DNA of 29,688 nt, from contig JBMORO010000064.1 in NCBI GenBank assembly GCA_049322295.1, positions 1 to 29,688 on the forward strand, given 5' to 3'. The position numbers and the translations under genes were made by a program. The DNA comes from JBMORO01 sp049322295 (GTDB lineage: Bacteria > Patescibacteriota > Minisyncoccia > RBG-13-40-8-A). Of this stretch, positions 1 through 7,311 are shown one piece after another. How positions within the stretch are numbered: position 1 is the stretch's first letter; each line of letters opens with the position of its first letter. The notes under the pieces were generated by a model, which saw nothing but the letters and a program-made list of their open reading frames with translations, ran no database searches and had not been told where the DNA came from.

Positions 1-132
1 AAACGGCTCTGCCATTTTATCAATTACATAACAAAATGCTTCCTTGTCCTGCAATAAAGGCGTAATATCTTTAAAATTCACTCCCTTTTCCGGCCAATCC
101 GGTATCTCGCGAATTTTTGATTTTAAGTCCAC
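1..132 (-). CDS. apt: Adenine phosphoribosyltransferase, N-terminal part
   Basis: The reverse strand from a GTG at 130-132 reads VDLKSKIREIPDWPEKGVNF followed by KDITPLLQD and then YVIDKMAEPF, and runs off the left edge. This matches the N-terminus of Apt, which converts adenine and PRPP to AMP in purine salvage. The FKDITPLL stretch is typical of the family. The GTG start is one base after the TAA of the PAP2 gene, so the two are probably co-transcribed and coupled. No clean Shine-Dalgarno sequence precedes it; the nearest purine-rich stretch is inside the palindrome at 145-157. The catalytic PRPP-binding loop lies outside the window. Identity is clear from sequence similarity; the exact start is less certain. 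Confidence 0.85.
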   Translation of the reverse strand, partial: MDLKSKIREIPDWPEKGVNFKDITPLLQDKEAFCYVIDKMAEPF

Positions 133-133
133 A

Positions 134-691
134 TTAAATTTTTGGAGGTTGAACCTCTTGAAATTTATTTTTTAATATTAGGAGGTTCAACCTCCTAATT
201 ATTATAGCGGCAATTACCCCAATCACTGCCCCTCCTAAAACATCGCTTGGCCAGTGAACGCCGACGAATATTCGCGCCACACTTATCAATATAGCACAAA
301 CAAAAGCAACAATCCCCCACTTTTTATTATAAAAATAAACCGCCATGGCAATAGCGAAAAATATTGAAGCGTGACCAGAAGGAAATGATTGAAAATCTTT
401 ACTCTCGGTTATTAATTTCTTGGCCGTTTCCAGAACAGCATAAGGTCTATCGCTATAATAAAAATATTTTATGCTTGCGGTAATAACTAATCGAGATAAT
501 ATCACTGAAACAAAAACTGATATTACCATTATTCTATTTTTGATAACATCTTTTTTGGGCCAAAATAAAAGAACTATCAGAATAGCTCCTAAAATATATT
601 GAAAATAATCAGCTAAAAAAATTCCAATCCAATCCAAAATTTTCCAATCCCCTGCCAAGGCATTAATCTTCTCAAAAATAAAAACATCCAT
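134..691 (-). CDS. PAP2-family membrane phosphatase (undecaprenyl-diphosphatase type)
   Basis: This 185-residue integral membrane protein carries the three PAP2 phosphatase motifs: K75 with RP at 82-83, PSGH at 104-107, and R140 with H146 and D150 in RIFVGVHWPSD. Several hydrophobic segments surround them. Bacterial members usually dephosphorylate undecaprenyl diphosphate or related lipid phosphates, so a role in recycling the cell-wall lipid carrier is likely, but substrate cannot be read from sequence. The C-terminus from about residue 165 onward (RRLNLL and EVQPP) is encoded by two palindromes, so the native tail was probably altered by insertion. The start codon abuts another palindrome, whose GGGG is the only purine run nearby and is too close to be a normal ribosome binding site. 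Confidence 0.9.
   Translation of the reverse strand: MDVFIFEKINALAGDWKILDWIGIFLADYFQYILGAILIVLLFWPKKDVIKNRIMVISVFVSVILSRLVITASIKYFYYSDRPYAVLETAKKLITESKDFQSFPSGHASIFFAIAMAVYFYNKKWGIVAFVCAILISVARIFVGVHWPSDVLGGAVIGVIAAIIIRRLNLLILKNKFQEVQPPKI
145..157. repeat. Short palindrome in the PAP2 3' end
   Basis: GAGGTTGAACCTC is a perfect 13-nt palindrome with a single central base. It has the same GAGGTT/AACCTC core as the 21-nt palindromes at 178-198 and 8259-8279, but its outer arms are lost. It is read in frame as part of EVQPP near the PAP2 C-terminus. Confidence 0.75.
178..198. repeat. 21-nt palindrome, family B, inside the PAP2 gene
   Basis: The unit has 10-nt arms TTAGGAGGTT and AACCTCCTAA around a single C. 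It has the same length and layout as the palindrome at 8259-8279, in which the fourth base is C and its partner G, so the arms have changed in a compensated way. It lies in frame in the C-terminal tail of the PAP2 protein. Confidence 0.8.
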
Positions 692-692
692 A

Positions 693-764
693 CCCCGTAG
701 TAGATTTCCGACTAATTAAAATTATTATTGCTGCACCCGCAGCAGTCGGAAATTCACTACGGGG
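693..764. repeat. Compound palindrome between copA and the PAP2 gene
   Basis: Two 21-nt arms (693-713 and 744-764) begin CCCCGTAGT and end ACTACGGGG and are complementary at all but two positions. A smaller hairpin, GCTGC-ACCC-GCAGC, sits inside at 730-743. The element fills nearly the whole gap between the copA stop and the PAP2 ATG and touches that ATG. CCCCGTA-type arms recur at 1490-1521 and 14070-14134. Confidence 0.8.
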
Positions 765-779
765 CATAATTTAATTATA

Positions 780-3047
780 CTATTTCCTTCGTCTCATTAA
801 AAGTGAATTACTGACAACACTGACCGAAGAAAAAGCCATAGCCGCCGCGGCAATTGCTGGATTTAAAAGCCAGCCCGTCAAAGGATATAAAATACCAGCC
901 GCTATTGGAATACCGATAACATTATAAAAGAACGCCCAGAAAAGATTTTGCTTAATTTTTCTTAAAGTATATTTACTTAAATCAATAGCTTTAATCACAT
1001 CTCTTAAATCATCTTTAATTAAAACAATTTCTCCTGTTTCCATTGCTACATCCGTTCCCGAGCCCAAGGCAATACCAAGGTCTGACTGGGCCAGGGCAGG
1101 CGCGTCATTGATTCCGTCTCCAACCATAGCGACAATATTCCCCTGCTCTTGCAGTTTTTTTATTTCCGCTGATTTTTCTTGAGGCAAAACTTCTGCTAAA
1201 ACATAATCAATATTCAGATTTTTGGCTATTGCTTGAGTAACCCGTTTATTATCGCCGGTAATTATTCCTACTTTTTTTCCTAATTTGTGAAGAGCGCTAA
1301 CTGCTTCTTTAGAATATTCCTTTAAAGTATCAGCTACAGCAATAATTCCGAGAGTTTCTTTATCCATAGCTAAAATCATTACTGTTTTACCCTGTTTTTC
1401 TAATTCCTCCATTTGTTTTTCAATTGATTGAATATTAATCTGATTATCTAACATTAATTTTCTCGTTCCCAAGAAGATTTTTTTACCTGCCCCGTAGGAA
1501 GCCGAGGGCTTTCCTTCGGGGTTTTCAAATTCAGCCGAAACACCATGACCAGGAATAGCTTGAAACCTTTGAACTTCAACTAAGTTTATTTTTTGTTTCT
1601 TTGCCTCGTCTACAATTGCCTGGGCCAAAGGATGCTCTGAATTTTTTTCCACCGATGCCGCAATTTGCAAAATGTTTTGCTTGCCCGCCGTAGTTCCTGC
1701 TTTAGCGGGAACGAAGGCGGGAATTTCTATTATGTCAGTTACGGTCGGCTCTCCGCGAGTAAGGGTTCCTGTTTTATCAAAAATTACTATGTTAACATCG
1801 CGGGCTATTTCTAATGCTTTACCACTTTTTATTAAAATTCCATTTTGGGCAGCCAGCCCCGTTCCCACCATCACGGCTGTCGGCGTAGCCAAACCCAGGG
1901 CACAAGGGCAGGCAATAATCAAAATAGCCACAAAAACCGTTAAAGCAAAGGTAAAAGATTGACCTGCTACCAACCAAATAATAAAAGCTAAAATAGCAAC
2001 GCCAATCACAGACGGAACAAAATAAAAAGAAACCTTGTCAGCTAAAAGTTGAATCGGCGCTTTTGAACTCATTGCCTCTTCAACAATCTTAATAATTTGA
2101 GCCAGCATCGTATCTTTCCCCACTTTGGTGGCTTTAAATTTTAAAACCCCAGTTTTGTTAATTGTCGCGCCAATTACTTCATCTCCTTTTTTCTTTTCTA
2201 CAGGAATACTTTCGCCAGTTATTGCTTTTTCATCAACGCCAGAATAGCCGTCAATAACAACCCCATCAACTGGAATTTTTTCACCCGGTCTAACCAAAAC
2301 AACATCTCCAACCCTTACTTCAGGAATAGAAATTTTAATTTCCTGGCCATCTTTAATCACAATTGCTGTTTTTGGCTGTAATCCAATCAATTTTTTAATT
2401 GCTTCGCTGGTCTTTCCCTTGGTAAGCGCTTCTAAATATTTGCCAAGCGAAATAAAAACCAGAATCAAAGCAGCACTTTCATAATATAAATGATTTCCTC
2501 TAAAACTTGGGCTGAACCAAGCCAAGAAAGATATGACTAAACTATAAAAATAAGCTGCTAAGGTACCTATTTCAATCAAAGAATCCATGTTGGGATTTCT
2601 CTGAATCAATTTTTTCAAACCAGAAATATAAATATGATAATTAACAGCCATGATAGCGGTAGTAATTATGAATTGAAAAAGAATTTCCGCTTTCAAAGAC
2701 AGGGGCGGTAAAGGAAGCCCCACCATTTTCGCCATTACCAGATAAAAAACAGGCAGACCAAAAACAAGCGAGAAAATAAAAGTGTTTCTTAATCTTTTAA
2801 TTTCTCGCTTTCTTGCTTCATGATGATGGTCTGCCATTTCTTCTTGAGCTTTATAGCCAAGTTTTTCAATAATTTTTTGAATTCTGGCTATGCTGATTTT
2901 AATCGAGTCAAATTCCAAATAAAGTTTTTCGGCTGCAAAATTAACATTTGCAGATTTAATTCCCCCTTCTTTTCTCAGGGCATTTTCAATCACCCCAACG
3001 CAAGAAGCACAATGCATCCCCGAAATGTTTAAAATTACCTTTCGCAT
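780..3047 (-). CDS. copA: Copper-translocating P1B-type ATPase
   Basis: The protein (755 or 760 residues depending on start) exports Cu(I) across the membrane using ATP. Positions below count from the upstream ATG at 3062. One HMA metal-binding domain has GMHCASC (15-21), followed by a histidine cluster (79-81), transmembrane helices, the phosphatase motif TGES (282-285), the metal-site CPC (385-387), DKTGTLT (429-435), SEHPLA (475-480), GDGINDAP (648-655) and the Cu(I)-type MAFSS in the last helix. I prefer the start MRKVILNISG at 3047 because it matches family N-termini; it overlaps the upstream gene by 13 nt. Two palindromes are read in frame, adding PAFVPAKAGTTAG (about 447-459) and PEGKPSASYGAG (about 515-526) to surface loops of the nucleotide-binding region. 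It is the last gene of the csoR operon. Confidence 0.95.
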   Translation of the reverse strand: MRKVILNISGMHCASCVGVIENALRKEGGIKSANVNFAAEKLYLEFDSIKISIARIQKIIEKLGYKAQEEMADHHHEARKREIKRLRNTFIFSLVFGLPVFYLVMAKMVGLPLPPLSLKAEILFQFIITTAIMAVNYHIYISGLKKLIQRNPNMDSLIEIGTLAAYFYSLVISFLAWFSPSFRGNHLYYESAALILVFISLGKYLEALTKGKTSEAIKKLIGLQPKTAIVIKDGQEIKISIPEVRVGDVVLVRPGEKIPVDGVVIDGYSGVDEKAITGESIPVEKKKGDEVIGATINKTGVLKFKATKVGKDTMLAQIIKIVEEAMSSKAPIQLLADKVSFYFVPSVIGVAILAFIIWLVAGQSFTFALTVFVAILIIACPCALGLATPTAVMVGTGLAAQNGILIKSGKALEIARDVNIVIFDKTGTLTRGEPTVTDIIEIPAFVPAKAGTTAGKQNILQIAASVEKNSEHPLAQAIVDEAKKQKINLVEVQRFQAIPGHGVSAEFENPEGKPSASYGAGKKIFLGTRKLMLDNQINIQSIEKQMEELEKQGKTVMILAMDKETLGIIAVADTLKEYSKEAVSALHKLGKKVGIITGDNKRVTQAIAKNLNIDYVLAEVLPQEKSAEIKKLQEQGNIVAMVGDGINDAPALAQSDLGIALGSGTDVAMETGEIVLIKDDLRDVIKAIDLSKYTLRKIKQNLFWAFFYNVIGIPIAAGILYPLTGWLLNPAIAAAAMAFSSVSVVSNSLLMRRRK
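1490..1521. repeat. Palindrome inserted in frame in copA
   Basis: A 32-nt inverted repeat begins CCCCGTAGGAAGCC and ends TTTCCTTCGGGG with a short loop. It encodes the extra PEGKPSASYGAG segment between the GHG motif and KKIFLG, a place where CopA proteins normally have only a short turn. The arm start resembles the elements at 693 and 14070. Confidence 0.8.
1684..1721. repeat. Palindrome inserted in frame in copA (FVPAKAGT type)
   Basis: A 38-nt imperfect inverted repeat, CCCGCC...GTTCC...GGAAC...GGCGGG, encodes PAFVPAKAGTTAG. Ordinary CopA proteins lack this segment between the GEPTVTDI strand and the helix leading to SEHPLA. The reading frame is kept on both sides. Confidence 0.8.
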
Positions 3048-4513
3048 ATCCCACAGCCGCAACCACGAGCTCCAGAAGAAATGGGTCTATTGTCCGAATT
3101 AGTATTAGTGTTTATATTCGAACCATTTTTATCAACAACTTCTATAACCCCGGAAATCATTCCCATCCAACAGCTAAATTTGTATTTACCGGATTTTTGG
3201 GGAGTAAATTCTTTAATGCTTACTTGCCCAGGAGTTAAATCAATTTGTCCTTCAAATAAATTTCTAGAAATAACTGCATTGGTGCAACCACTGGTGCCAG
3301 CATCAGTAATTTCCCATCTTACTGGTATGCCGACTTTTACTTTAAAATAATTTGGCTTATAACCAGAAGCTGAAGCATTCATTTTTAAAACCTGTTTACC
3401 ATTAACAATAGGAGCCAAACCCTCTTCACCAACTTTTTGGCTGGGCTTGGCAAAACTCATTTTTATATCATTTAAGCTTCTAATGCCTAAAACATTTAGT
3501 TGGTTATTGATATTGAATAGGGCAAAGAATAAAACCAATATAGCAGCAATTCTGGAAAACCTGTAAGCCCAGTGAGGTTTACTCGAAAATTTAATACTCG
3601 AAAGACCAATGCCCAAAAGCATGGGAGTTGTTCCGAGGGCAAAAAAAAGCATTATTAATCCTGCTTGGATTGGATTGCCGGAAATAAGTGCTAATCCCTG
3701 GACAGCGATAGTAAAACCGCAAGGCAAAAAGAAAGTAAAAGCTCCCATTAAAAATGGCATATAGCGACCTTTAAAATTGGATTCGTCAGCAATATATCTT
3801 GAAGTAAATTTAGGCAATGTAAATTGAAATTTACGAAAAGCTTTTACCCCTAACATTTGCAACCCTAGGAAAATCATCATCACTGAAATTGCGAAAATTA
3901 GAACGGAAGTAAATTTAAAAGAAATATTTAACCTACTGCCGATTAATCCTAATAGCGCCCCTAATACACCGTAAGAAATAAGTCGACCAAAATTAAACAT
4001 TAAATGAGGGGTAAATTTTTGGATAGTTGTGTTTTTTTCTGAATATAATTCCATCCATTGTTTTGAAATAGAAAGAATAATTCCTCCCACTAAGGCGGCA
4101 CAAGTTGAAATTCCGGCTAAAAGCCCAAAAACAAAAAAGGTGGGCAGGGATGATTTTGAACTAACATCAAGTACTCTGGATAATCCTAATTTGTTCAAAA
4201 ACAGAAAAATGCCTACCAGTAGTAATGCAGAAGCAATAATTATAAGGGGTTCCTTTTTGATGGCTTCTCTTCGGTTCTCTTCAGCTGGAAGGGGCTTATC
4301 AGAAAAAACATATCCACTTTTCTTGAAAATTTCATTTAATTTTCCAGCCGACGGTTTATTACCTTCGTATTCAATTAAAACCTGTCCTTTTGAAACCGAC
4401 GCCTCAACGCTCTTTACTTCTTTTATTTCCAATAATTTCTTCTCAATCAAAACTTCGCAGGAAGCACAATGCATCCCCTTAACAAAATAAATATGCTCTT
4501 TTGTCTTGGCCAT
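3035..4513 (-). CDS. HMA domain, TauE/DsbD-like membrane domain and cupredoxin fusion (copper handling)
   Basis: This 492-residue fusion has an N-terminal HMA domain (GMHCASC at 13-19), a linker helix, then a six-helix-type membrane domain of the DsbD_2/TauE-like group with a Pro-Cys-Gly in FFLPCGFTIAVQG. It ends in an extracytoplasmic cupredoxin-like domain with FSCWMGM near residue 448, whose Cys and Met residues are plausible copper ligands. The extreme C-terminus, GCGCGICER, adds three cysteines. Known relatives occur in copper export or cytochrome oxidase copper-delivery loci. Its place between csoR and copA supports a role in moving Cu(I) between the cytoplasmic HMA chaperone-like domain and an outer site. 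The direction of transport is not established. Confidence 0.88.
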   Translation of the reverse strand: MAKTKEHIYFVKGMHCASCEVLIEKKLLEIKEVKSVEASVSKGQVLIEYEGNKPSAGKLNEIFKKSGYVFSDKPLPAEENRREAIKKEPLIIIASALLLVGIFLFLNKLGLSRVLDVSSKSSLPTFFVFGLLAGISTCAALVGGIILSISKQWMELYSEKNTTIQKFTPHLMFNFGRLISYGVLGALLGLIGSRLNISFKFTSVLIFAISVMMIFLGLQMLGVKAFRKFQFTLPKFTSRYIADESNFKGRYMPFLMGAFTFFLPCGFTIAVQGLALISGNPIQAGLIMLFFALGTTPMLLGIGLSSIKFSSKPHWAYRFSRIAAILVLFFALFNINNQLNVLGIRSLNDIKMSFAKPSQKVGEEGLAPIVNGKQVLKMNASASGYKPNYFKVKVGIPVRWEITDAGTSGCTNAVISRNLFEGQIDLTPGQVSIKEFTPQKSGKYKFSCWMGMISGVIEVVDKNGSNINTNTNSDNRPISSGARGCGCGICER

Positions 4514-4520
4514 ATAATTT

Positions 4521-4793
4521 TTATTTATTAAATAGTTTTGTAACTTTTAAAATTTCTTTAATCATTTCTTGTTTCCTCTTTGCGTTCCTTGTCGCCATCG
4601 CTCTTTTAAAACAGGTATTAAGATGGTTTTCCATCAACATCTGATGAGCTGACCTCAAAAGACCAATTACTGCTAAATTCTGTTGCATAATATTAATACA
4701 ATATTCATCACTTTCTATCATTTTAATAATTTTAGAAAGCAGGCTCTGAGCTTTTTTAAAATTAATAAGAGTTTTTTGTTTTTGTATGGTCAT
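4521..4793 (-). CDS. csoR: CsoR-family copper-sensing repressor
   Basis: This 90-residue all-helical protein belongs to the CsoR/RcnR (DUF156) family. The Cu(I) ligands are visible as C32, H57 and C61, with the same 25 and 4 residue spacing as C36-H61-C65 of Mycobacterium tuberculosis CsoR. Apo-CsoR normally represses and releases DNA on binding Cu(I). It is the first gene of a three-gene operon with the HMA fusion (8-nt gap) and copA, and the promoter upstream contains a matching inverted repeat. Its 5' leader carries two short palindromes. No strong Shine-Dalgarno sequence precedes the ATG; the nearest purines come from the palindrome. Confidence 0.93.
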   Translation of the reverse strand: MTIQKQKTLINFKKAQSLLSKIIKMIESDEYCINIMQQNLAVIGLLRSAHQMLMENHLNTCFKRAMATRNAKRKQEMIKEILKVTKLFNK

Positions 4794-4806
4794 ATATTAT
4801 TTTTTT

Positions 4807-4835
4807 CCGCCTGAGGCGGACCAGCCTCGGGCTGG
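4807..4835. repeat. Pair of short palindromes in the csoR leader
   Basis: CCGCCTGAGGCGG (4807-4819) and CCAGCCTCGGGCTGG (4821-4835) are separated by one base. They lie between the csoR promoter and its start codon, so the mRNA leader would fold into two adjacent GC-rich hairpins. They may be mobile palindromes or may affect translation. Confidence 0.75.
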
Positions 4836-4851
4836 AATTTTTAATTCTGTC

Positions 4852-4906
4852 TATACCTCCACCATAGGTATAGGTATATAGTATTTTAAAAAAAATCGCC
4901 TGTCAA
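4852..4906 (-). promoter_or_regulatory. Promoter and putative CsoR operator of the copper operon
   Basis: On the minus strand TTGACA (4906-4901), a 17-nt spacer and TACTAT (4883-4878) form a near-consensus sigma-70-type promoter. At the expected transcription start lies the inverted repeat TATACCT-N7-AGGTATA (4852-4872), similar in layout to known CsoR operators. The -35 box overlaps the TGA stop of the upstream prmC-like gene. Binding by CsoR is inferred from position. Confidence 0.75.
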
Positions 4907-5577
4907 GAGCAAACTACCCATCGCCATTTTTGGAATTGGTCTTTGAAGAATTGAAATTTTTTGTATTTGAATTGATTTAAAAGTTTTTCAATATCATTTT
5001 TTTGAAAATAATCAAATTCCAAATAAATTTTCCCGTGTTTTTTAAGGTGGTTTTTTGCTTGTTTTAAAAATTTTCTGATATATAATAGTCCATCTTCACC
5101 ACCAAAAATAGCTGTATGTGGTTCATATTCGTAAACAGAATTCTGGACCAAATGCTTTCTTTTTAGGGCAATATAAGGCGGATTAGCGAAAATATAGTCA
5201 AAATTAAGGACTTGCGATGTCCTTAAATTATTAAAAATATCTGACTGGATTATTTTATATCTTTTAAAATTGATTTTATTTAATTTTAAATTTATTTTTA
5301 TTTGTTTTAAAAATTTTTTATTAATTTCGGTAAAATTAACCTGAACATTTTTTATATTTTTCAAAATCGCAATTCCAATACATCCTGACCCAGCAAATAC
5401 ATCCAATATTTTTATATTTTTAACATTTACAACATCTATAGCATTTACAACATTCTTTATTGCTTTTTTAACCCAAAATTCCGTCTCTTTTCTCGGTATC
5501 ATCGGCCCTTGAGACAAATCTATCTTGCATCCCAAAAAATTACAAAAACCGCGTTTATATTCAATTGGCTTGTTCAT
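4903..5577 (-). CDS. prmC: PrmC/HemK-like glutamine N5-methyltransferase, short form
   Basis: The protein has IPRKETE (27-33), the SAM-binding DVFAGSGCIG (59-68) and the catalytic NPPYI (132-136), the signature of methyltransferases acting on the GGQ glutamine of release factors. At 224 residues it is shorter than the usual 280, because the N-terminal helical domain that contacts the release factor is missing. Residues 118-124 (LRTSQVL) are encoded by a 17-nt palindrome inserted just before the strand leading to NPPYI; the frame is kept and the catalytic motif is intact. The Lys in IPRKETE replaces the usual Pro of IPRPETE. The fold and chemistry are clear; the protein substrate is inferred. 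Confidence 0.85.
   Translation of the reverse strand: MNKPIEYKRGFCNFLGCKIDLSQGPMIPRKETEFWVKKAIKNVVNAIDVVNVKNIKILDVFAGSGCIGIAILKNIKNVQVNFTEINKKFLKQIKINLKLNKINFKRYKIIQSDIFNNLRTSQVLNFDYIFANPPYIALKRKHLVQNSVYEYEPHTAIFGGEDGLLYIRKFLKQAKNHLKKHGKIYLEFDYFQKNDIEKLLNQFKYKKFQFFKDQFQKWRWVVCS
5207..5223. repeat. Family A palindrome (AGGAC element) inside prmC
   Basis: AGGACTTGCGATGTCCT, with arms that extend to TTAAGGAC/GTCCTTAA here. It is identical to the copies at 15054 and 15576 and is the reverse complement of the copy at 15783. It encodes LRTSQVL within the methyltransferase. It is a solo copy about 10 kb from the transposase. Confidence 0.88.
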
Positions 5578-5619
5578 AAAATTTTAGCGAAGATTATTTA
5601 TTAAAAAAGACCCTTATAC

Positions 5620-6630
5620 CTAATACCTTTTTTCTAAGGCGAAATCAATGATTTTTTGTAATAAATCAGAATAACTCATCCCCGCGGCAATCGCTGATTT
5701 AGCAACATCAAAATCTTCGGAAATATCAGGATTAGGATTAACCTCCAAGGCGTAGAGTTTTTTCTCTTTCTCATCATAACGGAAATCTATACGAGCATAA
5801 CCCCGGCAACCAAGGATTTTATAGCATTTTCGAGCTGTTTCTTCTATTAATTTGTTCATCTTTTCATCAATATTTACTGGACAAATTATTGGTGTGTGTT
5901 TATAGGCAATACTTTGCTTTATCCATTTTGCCCTATAGCTTACTATTTTTGGCAAATGAGCAGGCATTCCACTAAAATCAATTTCCGCTACTGGTAAAAC
6001 AATTGGTCGCCTATTTCCAATTAAAGAAACCGTGAATTCCCGACCATCTATAAATTCTTCTACTAAGGCTTCTTGTCTATAAATATTTATAATATGGTCA
6101 ACTTCTTCTTTTAATTGTTCCCCATTATTAACCACTGACCGCTCTCTGATTCCAATGCTTCCATCTTCTCTAATTGGTTTAACAATCATGGGAAACTTTA
6201 ATTCAGGGTCAAGTTTTCTTTCGGCTGAAGTAAAAACTTGAAATCGGGGTGTTAAAATATTATTGAAAGTTAAAATATCTTTTGTCCTAACTTTGTGTTG
6301 ACACAAAGCCAAAGTAAAATAATTATTTCCCGTATAAGGAACATTTAAAACATCGAGCATAGCTGCGACGTGGGGCTCTAAGGTTGGGTCGTTCCGAAAT
6401 CCATCATCGCACATATTAAAAACCACGTCTGGCTTCTCAATTCTAAGCTGAAAATAAAAATCATCACTTATGGGAAGAACTTTCGTCTCGTGAAGATTGC
6501 CCAGTGCTCTTTTAACTCCTAAAGCATCTTTTATATTATCTCTTCCATAACTTTCAACCTTTTCGTTCATTTGCTTTCCCCCATTTTCAGTCATCTCAAT
6601 TATATTGCGAGTCAAAATTAATATTTTCAT
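5620..6630 (-). CDS. D-alanine-D-alanine ligase-like ATP-grasp enzyme
   Basis: This 336-residue protein has the ATP-grasp layout of D-Ala-D-Ala ligases: a VFNMCDDG N-terminal stretch, PYTGN near residue 100, the lysine strand PMIVKPIREDGSIGI, EEFIDGREFTVSL, and the metal site ALEVNPNPDIS near the C-terminus. Ddl enzymes make the dipeptide for peptidoglycan precursors. The N-terminal domain differs from standard Ddl and the ILTRNIIEMTENGG start is unusual, so a different amino acid or peptide substrate is possible. It is separated from the sortase gene by a hairpin and from the prmC-like gene by 42 nt. I do not assign the symbol ddl because specificity residues cannot be read with confidence. 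Confidence 0.8.
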   Translation of the reverse strand: MKILILTRNIIEMTENGGKQMNEKVESYGRDNIKDALGVKRALGNLHETKVLPISDDFYFQLRIEKPDVVFNMCDDGFRNDPTLEPHVAAMLDVLNVPYTGNNYFTLALCQHKVRTKDILTFNNILTPRFQVFTSAERKLDPELKFPMIVKPIREDGSIGIRERSVVNNGEQLKEEVDHIINIYRQEALVEEFIDGREFTVSLIGNRRPIVLPVAEIDFSGMPAHLPKIVSYRAKWIKQSIAYKHTPIICPVNIDEKMNKLIEETARKCYKILGCRGYARIDFRYDEKEKKLYALEVNPNPDISEDFDVAKSAIAAGMSYSDLLQKIIDFALEKRY

Positions 6631-6686
6631 TTTGCTATTAAATTAATTATAAGATTTTATTATAACTTTATTTAAAAAAATTTCAA

Positions 6687-6716
6687 ACCCTGCACCTTTA
6701 AATAAAGGTGCAGGGT
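6687..6716. repeat. Family C palindrome upstream of the ligase gene
   Basis: Perfect arms ACCCTGCACCTTTA and TAAAGGTGCAGGGT with a 2-nt centre, 30 nt in all. It lies between the sortase stop and the Ddl-like start, so it may also act as a terminator for the sortase transcript. It shares the CCC..CACCT/AGGTG..GGG core with other family C units. Confidence 0.82.
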
Positions 6717-6726
6717 AAATTTAAAA

Positions 6727-7311
6727 TCATTCCATCAAATCTCCTTTCACAACCAATCTTTTGGCAGTGGAAAAAAGAGGAGTACAGGTTATTAAAGTAA
6801 CAACGGGAGTTTGGGTTGGATTAAGAATATCAACATCCGTAGGTAAAACAACGGCTATAGAAGTTACCTTATATTCATATTTTTTTCCTTCCCAGTAAAC
6901 TCTGAAACTATCCCCTATTTCTAATTTATCGAGCAAATAAAAAGTTTTTTCAGAAGGCGGGCGATATTTCCAACGATGTCCGCTTAGCACGGTATTGCTT
7001 CCTTTATCTGGCGTAGATGTTTCTGGTAATCGCCAAGCGCCTTTATCTAATGAGGACTTTTCATCTTCTCCTTCAACAATCGGTATCTTAACGCCTATCT
7101 TTGGAATAATTAAAAGATTGCCCTGAGATAACAAGACGATTTCCTCTTCGTCCCTGACAATAGACGTTGGACCAACATTGTTGAATTCTTCTGATTTCGG
7201 AAAAAGATAATAATTTATAAAAGGCAAGAAGGGATAAATGGCAACTGTTATAGCAATAATAAAAATTATTATCAGTCCGATTATTATAATTCTTTTTTGA
7301 AGATTTTTCAT
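6727..7311 (-). CDS. Sortase (class D/E-like transpeptidase)
   Basis: This 194-residue protein has an N-terminal membrane anchor (about residues 7-30) and a sortase domain with the catalytic triad H112 (SGHRW), C176 (TLITCTP) and R185 (KRLVVKG). Sortases cut LPxTG-like signals and attach the protein to a surface nucleophile. The gene directly upstream encodes an LPTTG protein, the obvious substrate. The two reading frames overlap by 224 nt, which is exceptional (see findings). The ATG at 7311 is followed by a basic segment and hydrophobic helix, as expected, so this start is trusted. The class is inferred from general layout only. Confidence 0.92.
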   Translation of the reverse strand: MKNLQKRIIIIGLIIIFIIAITVAIYPFLPFINYYLFPKSEEFNNVGPTSIVRDEEEIVLLSQGNLLIIPKIGVKIPIVEGEDEKSSLDKGAWRLPETSTPDKGSNTVLSGHRWKYRPPSEKTFYLLDKLEIGDSFRVYWEGKKYEYKVTSIAVVLPTDVDILNPTQTPVVTLITCTPLFSTAKRLVVKGDLME

